Source: an uncultured Aggregatibacter sp.
GTDB lineage: Bacteria > Pseudomonadota > Gammaproteobacteria > Enterobacterales > Pasteurellaceae
DNA: 64,000 nt
Assembly: GCF_901873365.1 (NCBI RefSeq)
Contig: NZ_CABFLM010000126.1
Span: 1 to 64,000, forward strand
Direction of reading: 5' to 3'
Shown one piece after another: positions 1 to 9,125 of this stretch. The position numbers were made by a program, and so were the translations under genes. The notes under the pieces are model-generated. The model did not search any database and was not told where the DNA came from. It saw only the letters and a program-made list of their open reading frames with translations. The number at the start of each line of letters is the position of its first letter. Within the stretch, counting starts at the first letter, position 1.

Positions 1-252
1 TCTTCTGAAGTTTTTGCGGCAGTTTCAGAGGCCTTAGCGTTAGTTTCTGCAGTTTTTGCTGCGGTTTCAGAAGCTTTCGCATTGGTTTCTGCAGTTTGAG
101 CTGCGGTTTCTGATGCTTTAGCGTTATCTTCTGAAGTTTTTGCGGCAGTTTCAGAGGCCTTAGCGTTAGTTTCTGCAGTTTTTGCTGCGGTTTCAGAAGC
201 TTTAGCATTATCTTCTGAAGTTTTTGCGGCAGTTTCTGAATCTTTAGCTGCT
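1..252 (-). repeat. 42-bp tandem repeats coding the adhesin stalk
   Basis: Six units of 42 bp start at 1, 43, 85, 127, 169 and 211. Units 1-42 and 127-168 are identical, and 43-84 differs from 169-210 at two bases, so the units form a 126-bp higher-order repeat. Each unit codes 14 residues, so gain or loss of a unit keeps the frame and would only change stalk length. The array continues past the window edge. Confidence 0.9.
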
Positions 253-953
253 TTTGCCGCATCTTCTGCTTTTTTAACAGATGCATTAATTGCTGTAAGG
301 GAATTCGTGACCGTTGTTGCTGCGTCTTTCGCCTCTTTCATGGTTTTCTTGGAGGCGTCTGAAAAACCATAAACGATACTGCCATTTCCGTCTGTCGTCA
401 CAGAAAGTTCATCAGTGGCACCTAAAGTGAATGATCCGTCAGCCAAAGGCTTCCATTGTCCTGCATTATCCTTATCTTTTCCAAGTGAACTTTGACCATT
501 TGCAACTTTAAAGTCATAAATACGTTGTTTGATTCCATCAACATCATCATAAATGCCCTTTGTGGCATTCGCTAAGGTATAAAGCTGAGAGCCGTTTACA
601 GCATCTGTGGACGTTGCAGAAATTTGTCCAGCACCCACATTCTGCAACTGGCGATAAAGCCCCATATCTTTATTACCAACAGAAATAACACCATCAGTCT
701 TCTTAATCTCTCCTGCTGCTGTTTTACCAACATCTATTGCCCCAATCTTTAGTTCTTGAAGTGGGTTTATTTTCTCATTTTTAGAGTGGATACCAACCTC
801 TATATTATCCGCACCGGGTAATGCAGGAAAAGCTGAAACGAAAGGGCTAAATTGCAAACCACCGACAACCAGTGCTGCACTTAGAATAGCTTTTGAAGAA
901 GTGAATTCGGAGACAATAGAAAGTTTCCGAACAGTATTTAAGGGCTTTTTCAT
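1..953 (-). CDS. Trimeric autotransporter adhesin, N-terminal part (cut by window edge)
   Basis: Starts at the ATG at 953-951, preceded by an AAAGGA ribosome site, and stays open to the window edge (317 codons seen). Residues 1-42 look like a long signal peptide with a hydrophobic stretch (22-40) ending in a VSA/F-type cleavage site. Residues about 105-126 (NVGAGQISATSTDAVNGSQLY) match the neck motif of YadA/Hia-type trimeric adhesins. From about residue 225 the protein becomes Ala/Lys/Glu/Ser-rich with a 14-residue (two-heptad) repeat of the type AKASETAAKTSEDN, expected to form a coiled-coil stalk. The C-terminal beta-barrel anchor would lie outside the window. Such proteins are secreted to the cell surface and bind host tissue or matrix. 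The stalk repeat resembles phage tail-fibre repeats, but the signal peptide and neck motif favour an adhesin. The subclass (EmaA, Hia or other) cannot be fixed from this part. Confidence 0.85.
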   Translation of the reverse strand, partial: MKKPLNTVRKLSIVSEFTSSKAILSAALVVGGLQFSPFVSAFPALPGADNIEVGIHSKNEKINPLQELKIGAIDVGKTAAGEIKKTDGVISVGNKDMGLYRQLQNVGAGQISATSTDAVNGSQLYTLANATKGIYDDVDGIKQRIYDFKVANGQSSLGKDKDNAGQWKPLADGSFTLGATDELSVTTDGNGSIVYGFSDASKKTMKEAKDAATTVTNSLTAINASVKKAEDAAKAAKDSETAAKTSEDNAKASETAAKTAETNAKASETAAKTSEDNAKASETAAQTAETNAKASETAAKTAETNAKASETAAKTSE

Positions 954-1148
954 AAATGATCCTTTTGTAAAGTCCGCCACTATGTAATTGTTATAATAAA
1001 ATCAATCATTTGATGGCAATGTAAAGTAAAAGTAGAGTAATTTTCACTCATCAGATGAGCTGAAGCAGCGCATTCTACTGGAAATCTTTCTTTTTAAAAA
1101 GAAAAGAGTAAGATTAAGCGCAATTTTTGAATAACGAGGATAGCCTCC

Positions 1149-1832
1149 GTGATGAAAAGGCCTCATTTACGTATACCCAAGCAAGGCATAACGAAAATCT
1201 TTAGAAAAAAAGGCAAAATTCTGTCGAAACCCTCTTTAAGTTTTTCGCAAACAAAGGTGATTTTATTTAATAAGCCTTTTGATGTGCTCAGCCAATTTAC
1301 CGATGGTGAGGGGCGTGCCACCTTGAAGGATTTTATTGATATTCCTGATGTGTATCCCATTGGGCGGTTGGATAAAGACAGCGAGGGCTTACTTCTCTTG
1401 ACGAATAACGGGGAGATTCAACATCGTTTGGCGAATCCGCAATTTAAAATGGCGAAAACGTATTGGGTGCAAGTGGAAGGCATTCCGAACGAAGAGGCGT
1501 TGGAACAACTGCGTAAAGGCGTGTTGTTAAAAGATGGCATGACACAACCGGCGAAAGTGCGGTCGATTTTGCCGCCGGATTTTTTATGGGCGCGTGTGCC
1601 GCCTATTCGTGAACGAAAGCAGATTCCCACCGCTTGGTTAGAAATTCAAATTCACGAGGGAAAAAATCGACAAGTCCGCAGAATGACTGCCCATATTGGT
1701 TTCCCTACATTACGTTTAATTCGTTATCGGCAAGCCGGCTTTGATGTTAAAAATTTACCGCCGAAAAGTTACCGCACTTTAACGACAACCGAGCTTCAAC
1801 AACTTTATCAATTACTGGAACTGACTGACTAA
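1149..1832 (+). CDS. rluE: 23S rRNA pseudouridine(2457) synthase RluE
   Basis: RluE isomerises a uridine to pseudouridine in domain V of 23S rRNA. The protein (227 residues from a GTG at 1149; an ATG at 1152 is equally possible) carries the RsuA/RluB/E/F-family motif [15 protein letters not shown] around residue 73, containing the catalytic Asp. It also has the C-terminal [22 protein letters not shown] block. The stretch from [16 protein letters not shown] onward aligns closely with E. coli RluE. The first 35 residues are basic and poorly conserved, as usual for the family. The downstream MgtC-family gene starts 4 bases after the stop, so the two are probably co-transcribed. Confidence 0.93.
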   Translation: MMKRPHLRIPKQGITKIFRKKGKILSKPSLSFSQTKVILFNKPFDVLSQFTDGEGRATLKDFIDIPDVYPIGRLDKDSEGLLLLTNNGEIQHRLANPQFKMAKTYWVQVEGIPNEEALEQLRKGVLLKDGMTQPAKVRSILPPDFLWARVPPIRERKQIPTAWLEIQIHEGKNRQVRRMTAHIGFPTLRLIRYRQAGFDVKNLPPKSYRTLTTTELQQLYQLLELTD

Positions 1833-1836
1833 AACC

Positions 1837-2553
1837 ATGACAGACTTAACACAATTTATCGCCGATTTTGCCCAAGATAGCCATGTCTTCATCTTCATTA
1901 AAATCCTCTTTGCCATGGTACTTGGCGGAGTTATCGGTTTAGAAAGGGAATTGAAAGCGAAGCCTGTGGGCGTAAAAACTTGCATGATTATCGCGGTGAC
2001 CACTTGCGTGTTAACCATTGTCTCCATTCAATCTGCCGAACATTATGCCCAAGTGTCTGAAAATATCCGTACCGATCCTATGCGGCTGGCGGCACAAGTG
2101 ATCAGCGGAATCGGTTTTCTTGGCGCCGGAGTTATTTTGCGTAAACACAATGACGCCATTTCAGGGTTAACCACAGCGGCGATCATTTGGGCTGCGGCAG
2201 GTATTGGTATTGCGTCAGGTGCGGGATTTTATTTTGATGCACTTATTGCCACGATGATGATCCTTGTTGCGATTCGCTTAAGTCCTTATGTGCATAAATG
2301 GGTTCGTCGCCACGAAAAGAAAGGAAAAACACGCATTAGCGCCACGCTTTCTTCCGCTGAAGCCATTGGTCAATTTATCTTGTTATTAAAAGCACATCAT
2401 CATCTTATTGAAAATATGAATATTAAAGATCAGGGCAACGGTGAAACAAAATTAACGCTCCGTTGTGCAATGAATAATAAAGAAACCGCACATGAATTAT
2501 ATGCATTATTAAAACAATCACCGCATATTCTTCATTTAGAAGTCGAGAATTAA
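1837..2553 (+). CDS. MgtC/SapB family inner-membrane protein
   Basis: A 238-residue protein with several hydrophobic segments between about residues 15 and 150. It carries the MgtC-family signatures GGVIGLERELKAKPVGVKT (about 30-48) and ISGIGFLGAGVILR (about 89-102). A soluble C-terminal domain (about 160-238) follows, resembling the ACT-like tail of longer MgtC/YhiD proteins. MgtC proteins are linked to growth at low magnesium and to control of the F1Fo ATPase in intracellular pathogens; the role of this member is unknown. It lies directly behind rluE and ends before a strong hairpin at 2601-2633. Confidence 0.85.
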   Translation: MTDLTQFIADFAQDSHVFIFIKILFAMVLGGVIGLERELKAKPVGVKTCMIIAVTTCVLTIVSIQSAEHYAQVSENIRTDPMRLAAQVISGIGFLGAGVILRKHNDAISGLTTAAIIWAAAGIGIASGAGFYFDALIATMMILVAIRLSPYVHKWVRRHEKKGKTRISATLSSAEAIGQFILLLKAHHHLIENMNIKDQGNGETKLTLRCAMNNKETAHELYALLKQSPHILHLEVEN

Positions 2554-2600
2554 CCATTCCGAATAATTAGAAGAATATCATCATGTCATTTATGGGATAT

Positions 2601-2633
2601 AAAAAAGAGTTGATATATCAACTCTTTTTTTTT
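2601..2633. terminator. Bidirectional terminator, MgtC-family gene / lipoprotein gene
   Basis: The inverted repeat AAAAAAGAGTTGATA / TATCAACTCTTTTTT forms a hairpin with an A run on one side and a T run on the other. It sits between the 3' ends of two convergent genes and can serve both. Confidence 0.85.
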
Positions 2634-2641
2634 ATGCCGAT

Positions 2642-3529
2642 TTATTCGGGCGTATCTTTGACTAAAAATTGAAACTCAGGGGTTAATATGCTTTTTAAAT
2701 CGTTTTCATAAAATGACAGGGTCAATTCTTTTTCCCCTTCAGCATAAGATCCTAATGCATAGGGCGGATAAACAAAGGTAATACCTTCACGAGAAAAATA
2801 GACATTTTCACTGACATAGAAATCATCTTTTGACATAAACGGTTCGATAAGTTCACCTTGTTCATTGCGATATTGATCTCTATATCTCTCCCACAATAAA
2901 GATTTTAATTTCTCTTGTGCGGATTTAACGAAAATATCCTCTACTTTAATTACTGCTTTTTTCTTTAAATCCACAAGGACAAAATCCGTCCCATAAAGAC
3001 CGTGTGCACCACCGGTATAATTGTGTGAGAAAATGGTAAACGTGGCAATATTTTCCCGTTGCCCTAAATATTCGGTCAGCATTTGGGTTTCATAGGCTGA
3101 CATTTCGTATTCTTTCGCCTCTTTGAGTGCGTCTGCCATGTTATGTTGTAAAAATTCGATAAATTGTTGCTTATTATCGATTTTTATATTTTTATCTACG
3201 CCAAACCGTTTAATGACTTCATTTAATAATAACTCGGTTAACCAATCTGAAGACGTTTTTAACGTGGTAATATCAAATTTCACTTGATGCCATTCCTGAT
3301 CGTTTCCCTCGCTCGTGGAGGAAGGAATCTTTTCTGTTTTTTGAAGTAACACTTCCGGTTCTACGCGAATCATTTGATTTTCCGCTAAATCAGTTACCTG
3401 TTTTTGCAAGGTCGCAACCTGTTCATTTAATTGGGCGATTGTTTCTGCTTGCTTTTGAGTGTCTTTATCATGGCAAGCTGTGAGTCCCATCACACCGGCA
3501 ATTAAAACGGCGATGAATAATTTTTTCAT
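2642..3529 (-). CDS. Lipoprotein with DUF3298/RsiV-like domain
   Basis: I place the start at the ATG at 3529, because it gives a lipoprotein signal peptide (MKKLFIAVLIAGVMGLTAC, lipobox LTAC with Cys19) and has a GGGAG ribosome site upstream. The longer open frame to 3706 runs into the neighbouring gene. The 295-residue product has a short coiled coil after the lipid anchor (about 30-55, IAQLNEQVATLQKQVTDL). A C-terminal region follows with the motif FTIFSHNYTGGAHGLYGTDFVLVDL, typical of the DUF3298 domain found in RsiV-like and YdjX-type secreted proteins. It is probably anchored to the outer membrane facing the periplasm. Function unknown. Confidence 0.75.
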   Translation of the reverse strand: MKKLFIAVLIAGVMGLTACHDKDTQKQAETIAQLNEQVATLQKQVTDLAENQMIRVEPEVLLQKTEKIPSSTSEGNDQEWHQVKFDITTLKTSSDWLTELLLNEVIKRFGVDKNIKIDNKQQFIEFLQHNMADALKEAKEYEMSAYETQMLTEYLGQRENIATFTIFSHNYTGGAHGLYGTDFVLVDLKKKAVIKVEDIFVKSAQEKLKSLLWERYRDQYRNEQGELIEPFMSKDDFYVSENVYFSREGITFVYPPYALGSYAEGEKELTLSFYENDLKSILTPEFQFLVKDTPE

Positions 3530-3590
3530 AAAATTTCTAATCTCCCTGTGAGAGAAAATGGGGAAGTAAACGTATTTTTGCGTTAAATTT

Positions 3591-4466
3591 CTACCGCACT
3601 TTGAGTACGGTCGCCATATTTTCCTGTAATTGTTCCAACATGGCATAGCGTTTACGGTACATAGAACGCTTATTGCTTGGAATATTGTCCATATTTTTGG
3701 TTTCAAAATGCAATGGCAATTCCCAATAATCTTTTAATATGCCGGCAGATTCTGCGAAAATCGCATCATAATCCACCACATAACGTTTGCTTTGCACAAT
3801 GCGGGATTTGTTTTGATACTTATGCGGAATGCCCCACAGCGCGGAATAACCTAACACATTAGTTAGGGCTTTCATGGCTTCCACCATCAAATAAGCCGGA
3901 CGTAAACCATGGCACTTTTTCGTTAGCAATTTCACCATGTCTTTTGAACCTTCAAAATTCGGCCCTTGAATCACCGCAATTAAAAGCGCCTGTTGCACTT
4001 TGCCAAAGGTCAATAAATACACCAATTCTTGGCTTGGTGAATGAATCAGTTCCAATGTCCAAAACCCCTCCATCGGCTGATGCTCGCTGAGCATTAATTT
4101 AAGCTCAAAGTCAGGAATCACTTCACCAAAAGAAATGGCTTGTTGCCACAACGGCGGCAACCCAAGTGCGGTCAATTTTTCCGGTAAAAAAGTCAGGTTG
4201 TCGCACATGGCATCCAAGCGTTGTTTAGCACTAAAGCGTTTATCCAAAAAACGATGCGCCAAGGGATAACTAAAATCCGGGCGGGCATTCAGCAGAGGCA
4301 CAAGCGACGCATTCTGATTGACAAAACATTCAAATTTTTTAATAGCTTGTCGGTGAAGAAGTGAGCGTAAGCGATAACGTAAGCGTTTCATGCGATACGA
4401 TTTTTTACCTCGATCCGGATACAAAGCGAGAGGATGAGGCCATTGATAAAGAGCGTGTTGAGTCAT
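3591..4466 (-). CDS. VirK/YbjX family protein (DUF535)
   Basis: A 291-residue protein without a signal peptide, resembling the VirK/YbjX (DUF535) family in its C-terminal half. Conserved-looking stretches are [56 protein letters not shown] and [19 protein letters not shown]. Family members are linked to virulence-factor export and envelope stress (VirK of Shigella, YbjX of Salmonella), with no defined biochemical activity. A USS (3593-3601) overlaps the last codons. The gene is divergent from engB. Confidence 0.78.
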   Translation of the reverse strand: MTQHALYQWPHPLALYPDRGKKSYRMKRLRYRLRSLLHRQAIKKFECFVNQNASLVPLLNARPDFSYPLAHRFLDKRFSAKQRLDAMCDNLTFLPEKLTALGLPPLWQQAISFGEVIPDFELKLMLSEHQPMEGFWTLELIHSPSQELVYLLTFGKVQQALLIAVIQGPNFEGSKDMVKLLTKKCHGLRPAYLMVEAMKALTNVLGYSALWGIPHKYQNKSRIVQSKRYVVDYDAIFAESAGILKDYWELPLHFETKNMDNIPSNKRSMYRKRYAMLEQLQENMATVLKVR

Positions 4467-4605
4467 TGGGTGTCACAATCGAAATAGAAATAAAATCAAG
4501 GCACATTTTCGCATAATCTCCCCTTTTTTGCATTTTTTTGTCGTTTTTTTGCGGTTGATAAAGTATCCTAGCCGGCAATTTATCACCTTGGACACAAAGC
4601 ACATC

Positions 4606-5220
4606 ATGTCAGAAATTAAACTGAATTATCACAAAACCCATTTTTTAACCAGTTCGCCGAACCTCAAAAGTCTGCCGGAAGATAGCGGCGTTGAAATCGC
4701 CTTTGCCGGCCGCTCTAATGCAGGAAAATCGACCGCACTGAATGCCTTAACGAATCAGAAAAACCTTGCTCGTACGTCAAAAACCCCCGGGCGTACCCAA
4801 CTCATCAATTTGTTTGAGGTGGAGCCACAATGCAAGCTAGTGGATTTGCCGGGCTATGGCTATGCTGCCGTGCCGGAACAAATGAAATTACAATGGCAAC
4901 AAGCCCTTGGTGAATATTTGCAAAAGCGCGAATGCCTTGCCGGAATTGTGATTTTGATGGACATTCGCCATCCGCTCAAAGATTTGGACCAGCAAATGAT
5001 TGAATGGGCGGTGACCTCTGAAAAACCGGTGTTATTACTGCTTACAAAAGCGGATAAACTGAGCCAAAGCGAACGCAGCAAACAAGTCAAAATGGTGCGT
5101 GAAGCGATTTTACCGTTCCAAGGTGACATTCAAGTGGAGGCGTTTTCAGCCTTGAAACGCACCGGAATTGATCGTTTGGCCGCCAAATTAGACGCGTGGT
5201 TTGCGCCGGTTTTTGCCTAA
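4606..5220 (+). CDS. engB: Ribosome biogenesis GTPase EngB (YihA/YsxC)
   Basis: A small GTPase (204 residues) needed for assembly of the large ribosomal subunit. The ATG at 4606 was chosen because it gives the family start [16 protein letters not shown]; the open frame extends further upstream without homology. GTPase motifs are G1 GRSNAGKS (35-42), G2 Thr in TPGRTQ (around 64), G3 DLPGYG (80-85) and G4 TKAD (147-150). It ends just before a CRP-S site and a hairpin that separate it from comM. Confidence 0.95.
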   Translation: MSEIKLNYHKTHFLTSSPNLKSLPEDSGVEIAFAGRSNAGKSTALNALTNQKNLARTSKTPGRTQLINLFEVEPQCKLVDLPGYGYAAVPEQMKLQWQQALGEYLQKRECLAGIVILMDIRHPLKDLDQQMIEWAVTSEKPVLLLLTKADKLSQSERSKQVKMVREAILPFQGDIQVEAFSALKRTGIDRLAAKLDAWFAPVFA

Positions 5221-5230
5221 AAAAAGCCAT

Positions 5231-5252
5231 TTCTGCGATTCTGATCGCAAAA
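5231..5252 (+). promoter_or_regulatory. CRP-S competence control site before comM
   Basis: TGCGA (5234-5238), six bases, then TCGCA (5245-5249): both half sites match the CRP-S consensus of the Haemophilus/Sxy competence regulon, which needs CRP and Sxy (TfoX). The site centre is 48.5 bp before a TATTTT hexamer at 5290-5295 that could be the -10. This puts the site near -60, the class I position. comM is a known member of the regulon in H. influenzae. Confidence 0.85.
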
Positions 5253-5290
5253 AAGTGCGGTGTGAATTTCTTTCATTTCGCACTTTTTTT
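5249..5290 (+). terminator. USS-containing terminator after engB
   Basis: AAAAAAGTGCG (5249-5259, starting a USS) pairs perfectly with CGCACTTTTTT (5279-5289), followed by more T. It lies inside the comM control region, between the CRP-S site and the presumed -10. It would therefore stop engB read-through without stopping transcripts that start at the comM promoter. Confidence 0.75.
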
Positions 5291-5333
5291 ATTTTGGCGC
5301 TCCGCCTTTTTCTTCAGCATTACGGAGCCCAAT

Positions 5334-6869
5334 ATGTCTTTAGCCATCGTTTACAGCCGCGCCTCCATGGGCGTTCAAGCGCCACTGGTCACCATTGAGG
5401 TGCATTTGAGCAACGGTAAGCCAAGTTTTACGCTGGTTGGGTTACCGGAAAAAACGGTGAAAGAAGCCCAAGACCGTGTCCGCAGTGCGTTGCTCAATGC
5501 CGAATTTCGCTACCCCGCCAAGCGCATTACCGTCAACCTTGCCCCGGCAGATTTACCCAAAGAAGGTGGACGTTTTGATTTGCCTATTGCGATTGGTATG
5601 ATTGCCGCCTTTGGTTATATCGATCCGGAAAAATTAAAACAGTTTGAATTTATCGGCGAACTTGCCTTAACCGGTCAACTGCGTGCCGTGCATGGTGTCA
5701 TTCCTGCGATTCTGGCGGCGAAACAAGCCAAGCGAAAATGCATTATTGCACAAGGCAATGCCAACGAAGCGTCACTGGTTTCTGAGCAGGAAACCTATTA
5801 CGCCAATTCTTTATTGGATGTGGTGCAATTTCTCAATCAGCAGGGTGAATTGCCTCTTGCAGGTGACATCAAAACCCAAAGTGCGGTGGATTTTTTCCCT
5901 GAAAATCCCAAAGATCTGACAGACATCATCGGGCAACAACATGCCAAGCGCGCTTTAATGATTGCCGCAGCAGGACAGCACAATCTGTTATTTTTAGGCC
6001 CGCCCGGTACAGGAAAGACTATGCTCGCCAGTCGCTTAACGGGATTACTGCCGGAAATGACCGATCAAGAAGCCATTGAAACTGCCGCGGTTGCAAGCCT
6101 TGTACAAAATGAACTGAATTTTCACAACTGGAAACAGCGTCCTTTTCGTGCGCCTCACCACAGCGCCTCCACACCGGCATTGGTGGGGGGCGGTTCGATT
6201 CCAAAACCCGGGGAAATCTCCCTCGCACACAATGGCGTGTTATTTTTGGACGAACTGCCTGAATTCGAACGCAAGGTATTAGATGCGCTCCGCCAACCGT
6301 TAGAAAGCGGTGAAATCATCATTTCCCGCGCCAATGCCAAGATTCAATTTCCGGCAAGATTTCAGTTGATTGCCGCCATGAATCCCAGCCCGACAGGGCA
6401 TTATCAAGGCACCCATAACCGCACGTCACCACAACAAATCATGCGCTATTTAAATCGCCTCTCCGGCCCGTTTTTAGATCGTTTCGATTTATCCATTGAG
6501 GTGCCGTTATTGCCGCAAGGGAGTCTGCAAAATAGCGGTGACCGTGGTGAATCCAGTGCCACCGTGAGAGAAAAAGTCTTAAAAGCACGCGCTATTCAAC
6601 TGCAACGTGCCGGCAAAATTAACGCCCATTTAACCAGCAAAGAAATTGAACGAGATTGCAAGCTGGAAGAGAAAGATGCGCTATTTTTAGAAAATGCGTT
6701 GACCAAACTTGGGCTGTCTGTGCGGGCATACCACCGCATACTCAAGGTTTCCCGCACCATTGCGGATTTAGAAGGGGAAAAGCAAATTCACCAGCGACAC
6801 TTAGCAGAAGCCTTGGGCTATCGTGCGATGGATAGACTATTGCAGAAGCTTTCCAAAGCGTCTGTGTAA
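5334..6869 (+). CDS. comM: Competence branch-migration helicase ComM
   Basis: ComM is a hexameric AAA+ helicase of the magnesium-chelatase-like family. It extends heteroduplex DNA during recombination of taken-up DNA. The ATG at 5334 gives the usual family start MSLAIVYSRASMGV and 511 residues. An N-terminal Lon-like fold (about 1-180) is followed by the AAA+ core with Walker A GPPGTGKT (222-229) and Walker B LFLDE (303-307). The FRAPHHSAST and AMNPSPTGHY motifs and a C-terminal Mg-chelatase domain ending in GYRAMDRLL follow. Control is presumably by the CRP-S site at 5231. The convergent yibQ ends only 13 bases downstream, and I see no terminator in that gap. Confidence 0.95.
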   Translation: MSLAIVYSRASMGVQAPLVTIEVHLSNGKPSFTLVGLPEKTVKEAQDRVRSALLNAEFRYPAKRITVNLAPADLPKEGGRFDLPIAIGMIAAFGYIDPEKLKQFEFIGELALTGQLRAVHGVIPAILAAKQAKRKCIIAQGNANEASLVSEQETYYANSLLDVVQFLNQQGELPLAGDIKTQSAVDFFPENPKDLTDIIGQQHAKRALMIAAAGQHNLLFLGPPGTGKTMLASRLTGLLPEMTDQEAIETAAVASLVQNELNFHNWKQRPFRAPHHSASTPALVGGGSIPKPGEISLAHNGVLFLDELPEFERKVLDALRQPLESGEIIISRANAKIQFPARFQLIAAMNPSPTGHYQGTHNRTSPQQIMRYLNRLSGPFLDRFDLSIEVPLLPQGSLQNSGDRGESSATVREKVLKARAIQLQRAGKINAHLTSKEIERDCKLEEKDALFLENALTKLGLSVRAYHRILKVSRTIADLEGEKQIHQRHLAEALGYRAMDRLLQKLSKASV

Positions 6870-6882
6870 CCAACCGGCAAGA

Positions 6883-7710
6883 CTAAGGCACGCCACGCAA
6901 CAATGGCACAGCGGTATAAGGTGGAATGGAGGTAGGCGCAGGCATTTCGCTAAAGAGAAGCATAAAAGGTTTTGGCGGTGCGATTTTTTCATTTCGCCAC
7001 AAACTGCCCATAGAAACAAGCTGAACGTCCTCCGGCAAATTGGCGATGCCCGCTTGCAAGACGGCAATGGTATTTTTTCGCGGATGTCCGATGGCAATGG
7101 CGATGCCGTGTTTTTGCGCATATTGCACGGCGGCTTGAAATTGTCGTTGCACATCAGCAAACGCATCGCTATCGTCTAAAAAGATATGCCGATCTAACGT
7201 GCGCACGCCTTGTTCTTTCGCAATTTTACCTGCCACACTGCGGCCGATGGTGCGGCTATCTAGGAAAGCCAAATGACGCTCACGAAGTGCGGTCATTAAT
7301 TTGGTCATTAAAGGCCCATCTGCCGTAGCCGCACTGCCCATGTGATTGTTCATCCCAATGGCGTTGGAAACAATATTGTGAGCTGTTTGAACGCGGTGAT
7401 TCACCTCCCCTTGCGACATTCCCAAATGCAACCCGCCATCTTCAATTTTCATTTTAGACACCGTTTCCATGGGCATATGAATGAGAATATCGCGCCCTTG
7501 TTGGAACGCCTGTTGATTACGTTGTTTGGCGTAAGGCGCAGCCGGAATAATTGCCACCGACACTGCTTTCGGCATCGCCAAAATTTGTTCGTCTTCTTTT
7601 GCGTGATAACCTAAATCGTCAATCACTATGGCAAGTTTAGCGGAATAGGCAAAGGACGCTGCCAAAAGTGCGGTTACCAACAACAACGTTTTTCTGACTG
7701 CTAAGGTCAT
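6883..7710 (-). CDS. yibQ: Divergent polysaccharide deacetylase family protein YibQ
   Basis: A secreted protein of the YibQ (DUF610) branch of the NodB-like deacetylase fold. The start at 7710 overlaps the envC stop as ATGA and gives MTLAVRKTLLLVTALLAASF as signal peptide; an in-frame ATG at 7719 is the alternative. After the signal come IVIDDLGYH (28-36, metal-site Asp pair), ILIHMPME (75-82), NNHMGSAAT and LDSRT, all typical of the family. The partner envC gene and this order are conserved in enterobacteria. The substrate is unproven; a role in envelope glycan metabolism near septation is inferred from the neighbour. Confidence 0.88.
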   Translation of the reverse strand: MTLAVRKTLLLVTALLAASFAYSAKLAIVIDDLGYHAKEDEQILAMPKAVSVAIIPAAPYAKQRNQQAFQQGRDILIHMPMETVSKMKIEDGGLHLGMSQGEVNHRVQTAHNIVSNAIGMNNHMGSAATADGPLMTKLMTALRERHLAFLDSRTIGRSVAGKIAKEQGVRTLDRHIFLDDSDAFADVQRQFQAAVQYAQKHGIAIAIGHPRKNTIAVLQAGIANLPEDVQLVSMGSLWRNEKIAPPKPFMLLFSEMPAPTSIPPYTAVPLLRGVP

Positions 7711-8984
7711 CGCAACCAACTTAGCGGATTCACTGCTACGCCTTTGCGGCGAATCTCAAAATACAATCCACTTTTCGATTGACCGCCGCTATTACCCACT
7801 TCACCGAGTTTCTGTCCGGCTTTCACAAGCTGCCCTTCTTTCACCGCGACCGATTGGTTATAGCCATACAAACTCAAATCGCTCTCACCGTGTTTCACGA
7901 TCACCATTAAGCCGTAACCTTGCAGCCAATTAGCCAGAATCACCCGCCCGTCGGCAATGGCTTTCACCGGCGTACCGGCACCTGCCGCAATCACGATACC
8001 TTTCCAGCGTAATTCGCCCATTTGCGCAGACCCAAAACTGTTCACGACTTTGCCAGCCACTGGAAAACCATATTGTTTTTTCGGTGTGCCTAATCCGGCA
8101 GTGCTGTTCAACAGTTGGCGCTCTTGCGCGGTGGGTTGATAAGGCTTGTGATTTTTTGTTTCTTCTGCCTGTTTTTTCTGCGCTAGCGCCTCACGCTCAC
8201 GTTGTTCTTGCTGACGCGCTGTCTGTTCCGCACGTTGGATTTCTTGGCGCAACGCATTTTCGTTCGCTTTCAGCGCTTCTAATTTATTTTCATCACGCGT
8301 TAAGTTTTGATTCAGTTGGTTCAACGTGCTTTGCCGTTCCTTCTGCACTTTTTGCAATTCTTGTTGTTGTTTTTTCTGATCGGCAAGTTGTGTTTGTTGT
8401 TCTTTATGTTGTTCTGCAATGGCGGCTTTTTGTTTCTCCAGTTGTTCCTGCGTCTGCTTTAAATCCTCAATTAATGCCATTCGTACTTGATTCAAATGGG
8501 CATAGTAAGCTTTCATGCGTTCTGCATTTTGCCCTTTATCGGATAGCATTCGCTCCGCCACTGATGGGTTCGTACCGGAACGATAGGCAGAATCCAACTG
8601 CTTCGCCAGTTTGGCTTTTTGCTCTTTTTCTTGTTTTTGTAACTGTTTGATTTGTCTATCAGTATCGCTGATCGTTTTGCGAATTTCTTTTAAATCCGAT
8701 TCCGTTTGACGTAATTGCCCGATCACCGAATTAATCTGATTTTCTTGAGTTTTTAATGTGCTCTGTAGTTTCTGCTGTTCCCGCTTTTGCTGCTCAATTT
8801 TCTGTTTTTGTTGTTGAATTTGCTGATGAATTTTTGACAAATTATCCCCTTGCGCAGCAAAAGCCAAAGGCATAACACAGAAAAGTGCGGTCAATATCGG
8901 CAGTGTTTTGATGGAAGATGAACGATAGCGAGAAAAAAGCGTCGTTTCTGTTTTAATCTTTCGGCATGAGTTCTCTATCATCAT
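7707..8984 (-). CDS. envC: Murein hydrolase activator EnvC
   Basis: EnvC is periplasmic and switches on the septal amidases AmiA/AmiB during cell division. The 425-residue protein has an unusually long basic lead (1-25) before a hydrophobic signal segment ending at about residue 43 (LAFA/A). A long Gln/Lys-rich coiled coil follows (about 50-285), which in the family binds FtsX. A C-terminal LytM domain (about 308-425) completes it. The LytM domain is degenerate: where active enzymes have a zinc-binding YAHL motif it has LYGYNQ, which fits an activator and not an enzyme. It is translationally coupled to yibQ by the ATGA overlap. Confidence 0.93.
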   Translation of the reverse strand: MMIENSCRKIKTETTLFSRYRSSSIKTLPILTALFCVMPLAFAAQGDNLSKIHQQIQQQKQKIEQQKREQQKLQSTLKTQENQINSVIGQLRQTESDLKEIRKTISDTDRQIKQLQKQEKEQKAKLAKQLDSAYRSGTNPSVAERMLSDKGQNAERMKAYYAHLNQVRMALIEDLKQTQEQLEKQKAAIAEQHKEQQTQLADQKKQQQELQKVQKERQSTLNQLNQNLTRDENKLEALKANENALRQEIQRAEQTARQQEQREREALAQKKQAEETKNHKPYQPTAQERQLLNSTAGLGTPKKQYGFPVAGKVVNSFGSAQMGELRWKGIVIAAGAGTPVKAIADGRVILANWLQGYGLMVIVKHGESDLSLYGYNQSVAVKEGQLVKAGQKLGEVGNSGGQSKSGLYFEIRRKGVAVNPLSWLR

Positions 8985-9125
8985 TGCAACCTTTAATATA
9001 TTTTCTTTGTCATTAAAAATAAAAACCCACTTTTTAGCATCAGGCTAATCGGCGGGCTTTATATAGCGCATTCGATAGACTAAACCATCCAGCGCGATGA
9101 ATAAAAAGTGCGGTGGCTTTTTACA

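Noticed and set aside
1..953. Reading the partial gene as a phage tail fibre
   Set aside because: The repeat peptide is similar, but the signal peptide, the neck motif with DAVNGSQLY and the absence of phage neighbours favour a trimeric adhesin.
6823..7179. 118-codon frame at the end of comM
   Set aside because: It overlaps the end of comM and then lies antisense to yibQ; shadow frame without start signal.
8084..8650. 188-codon frame opposite envC
   Set aside because: It is the complement of the Gln/Lys-rich coiled-coil codons of envC, which rarely give stops on the other strand. No start signal or recognisable domain.
7707..8984. EnvC as an active LytM endopeptidase
   Set aside because: The zinc-binding motifs are missing (LYGYNQ in place of a YAHL-type motif), as in all EnvC activators.
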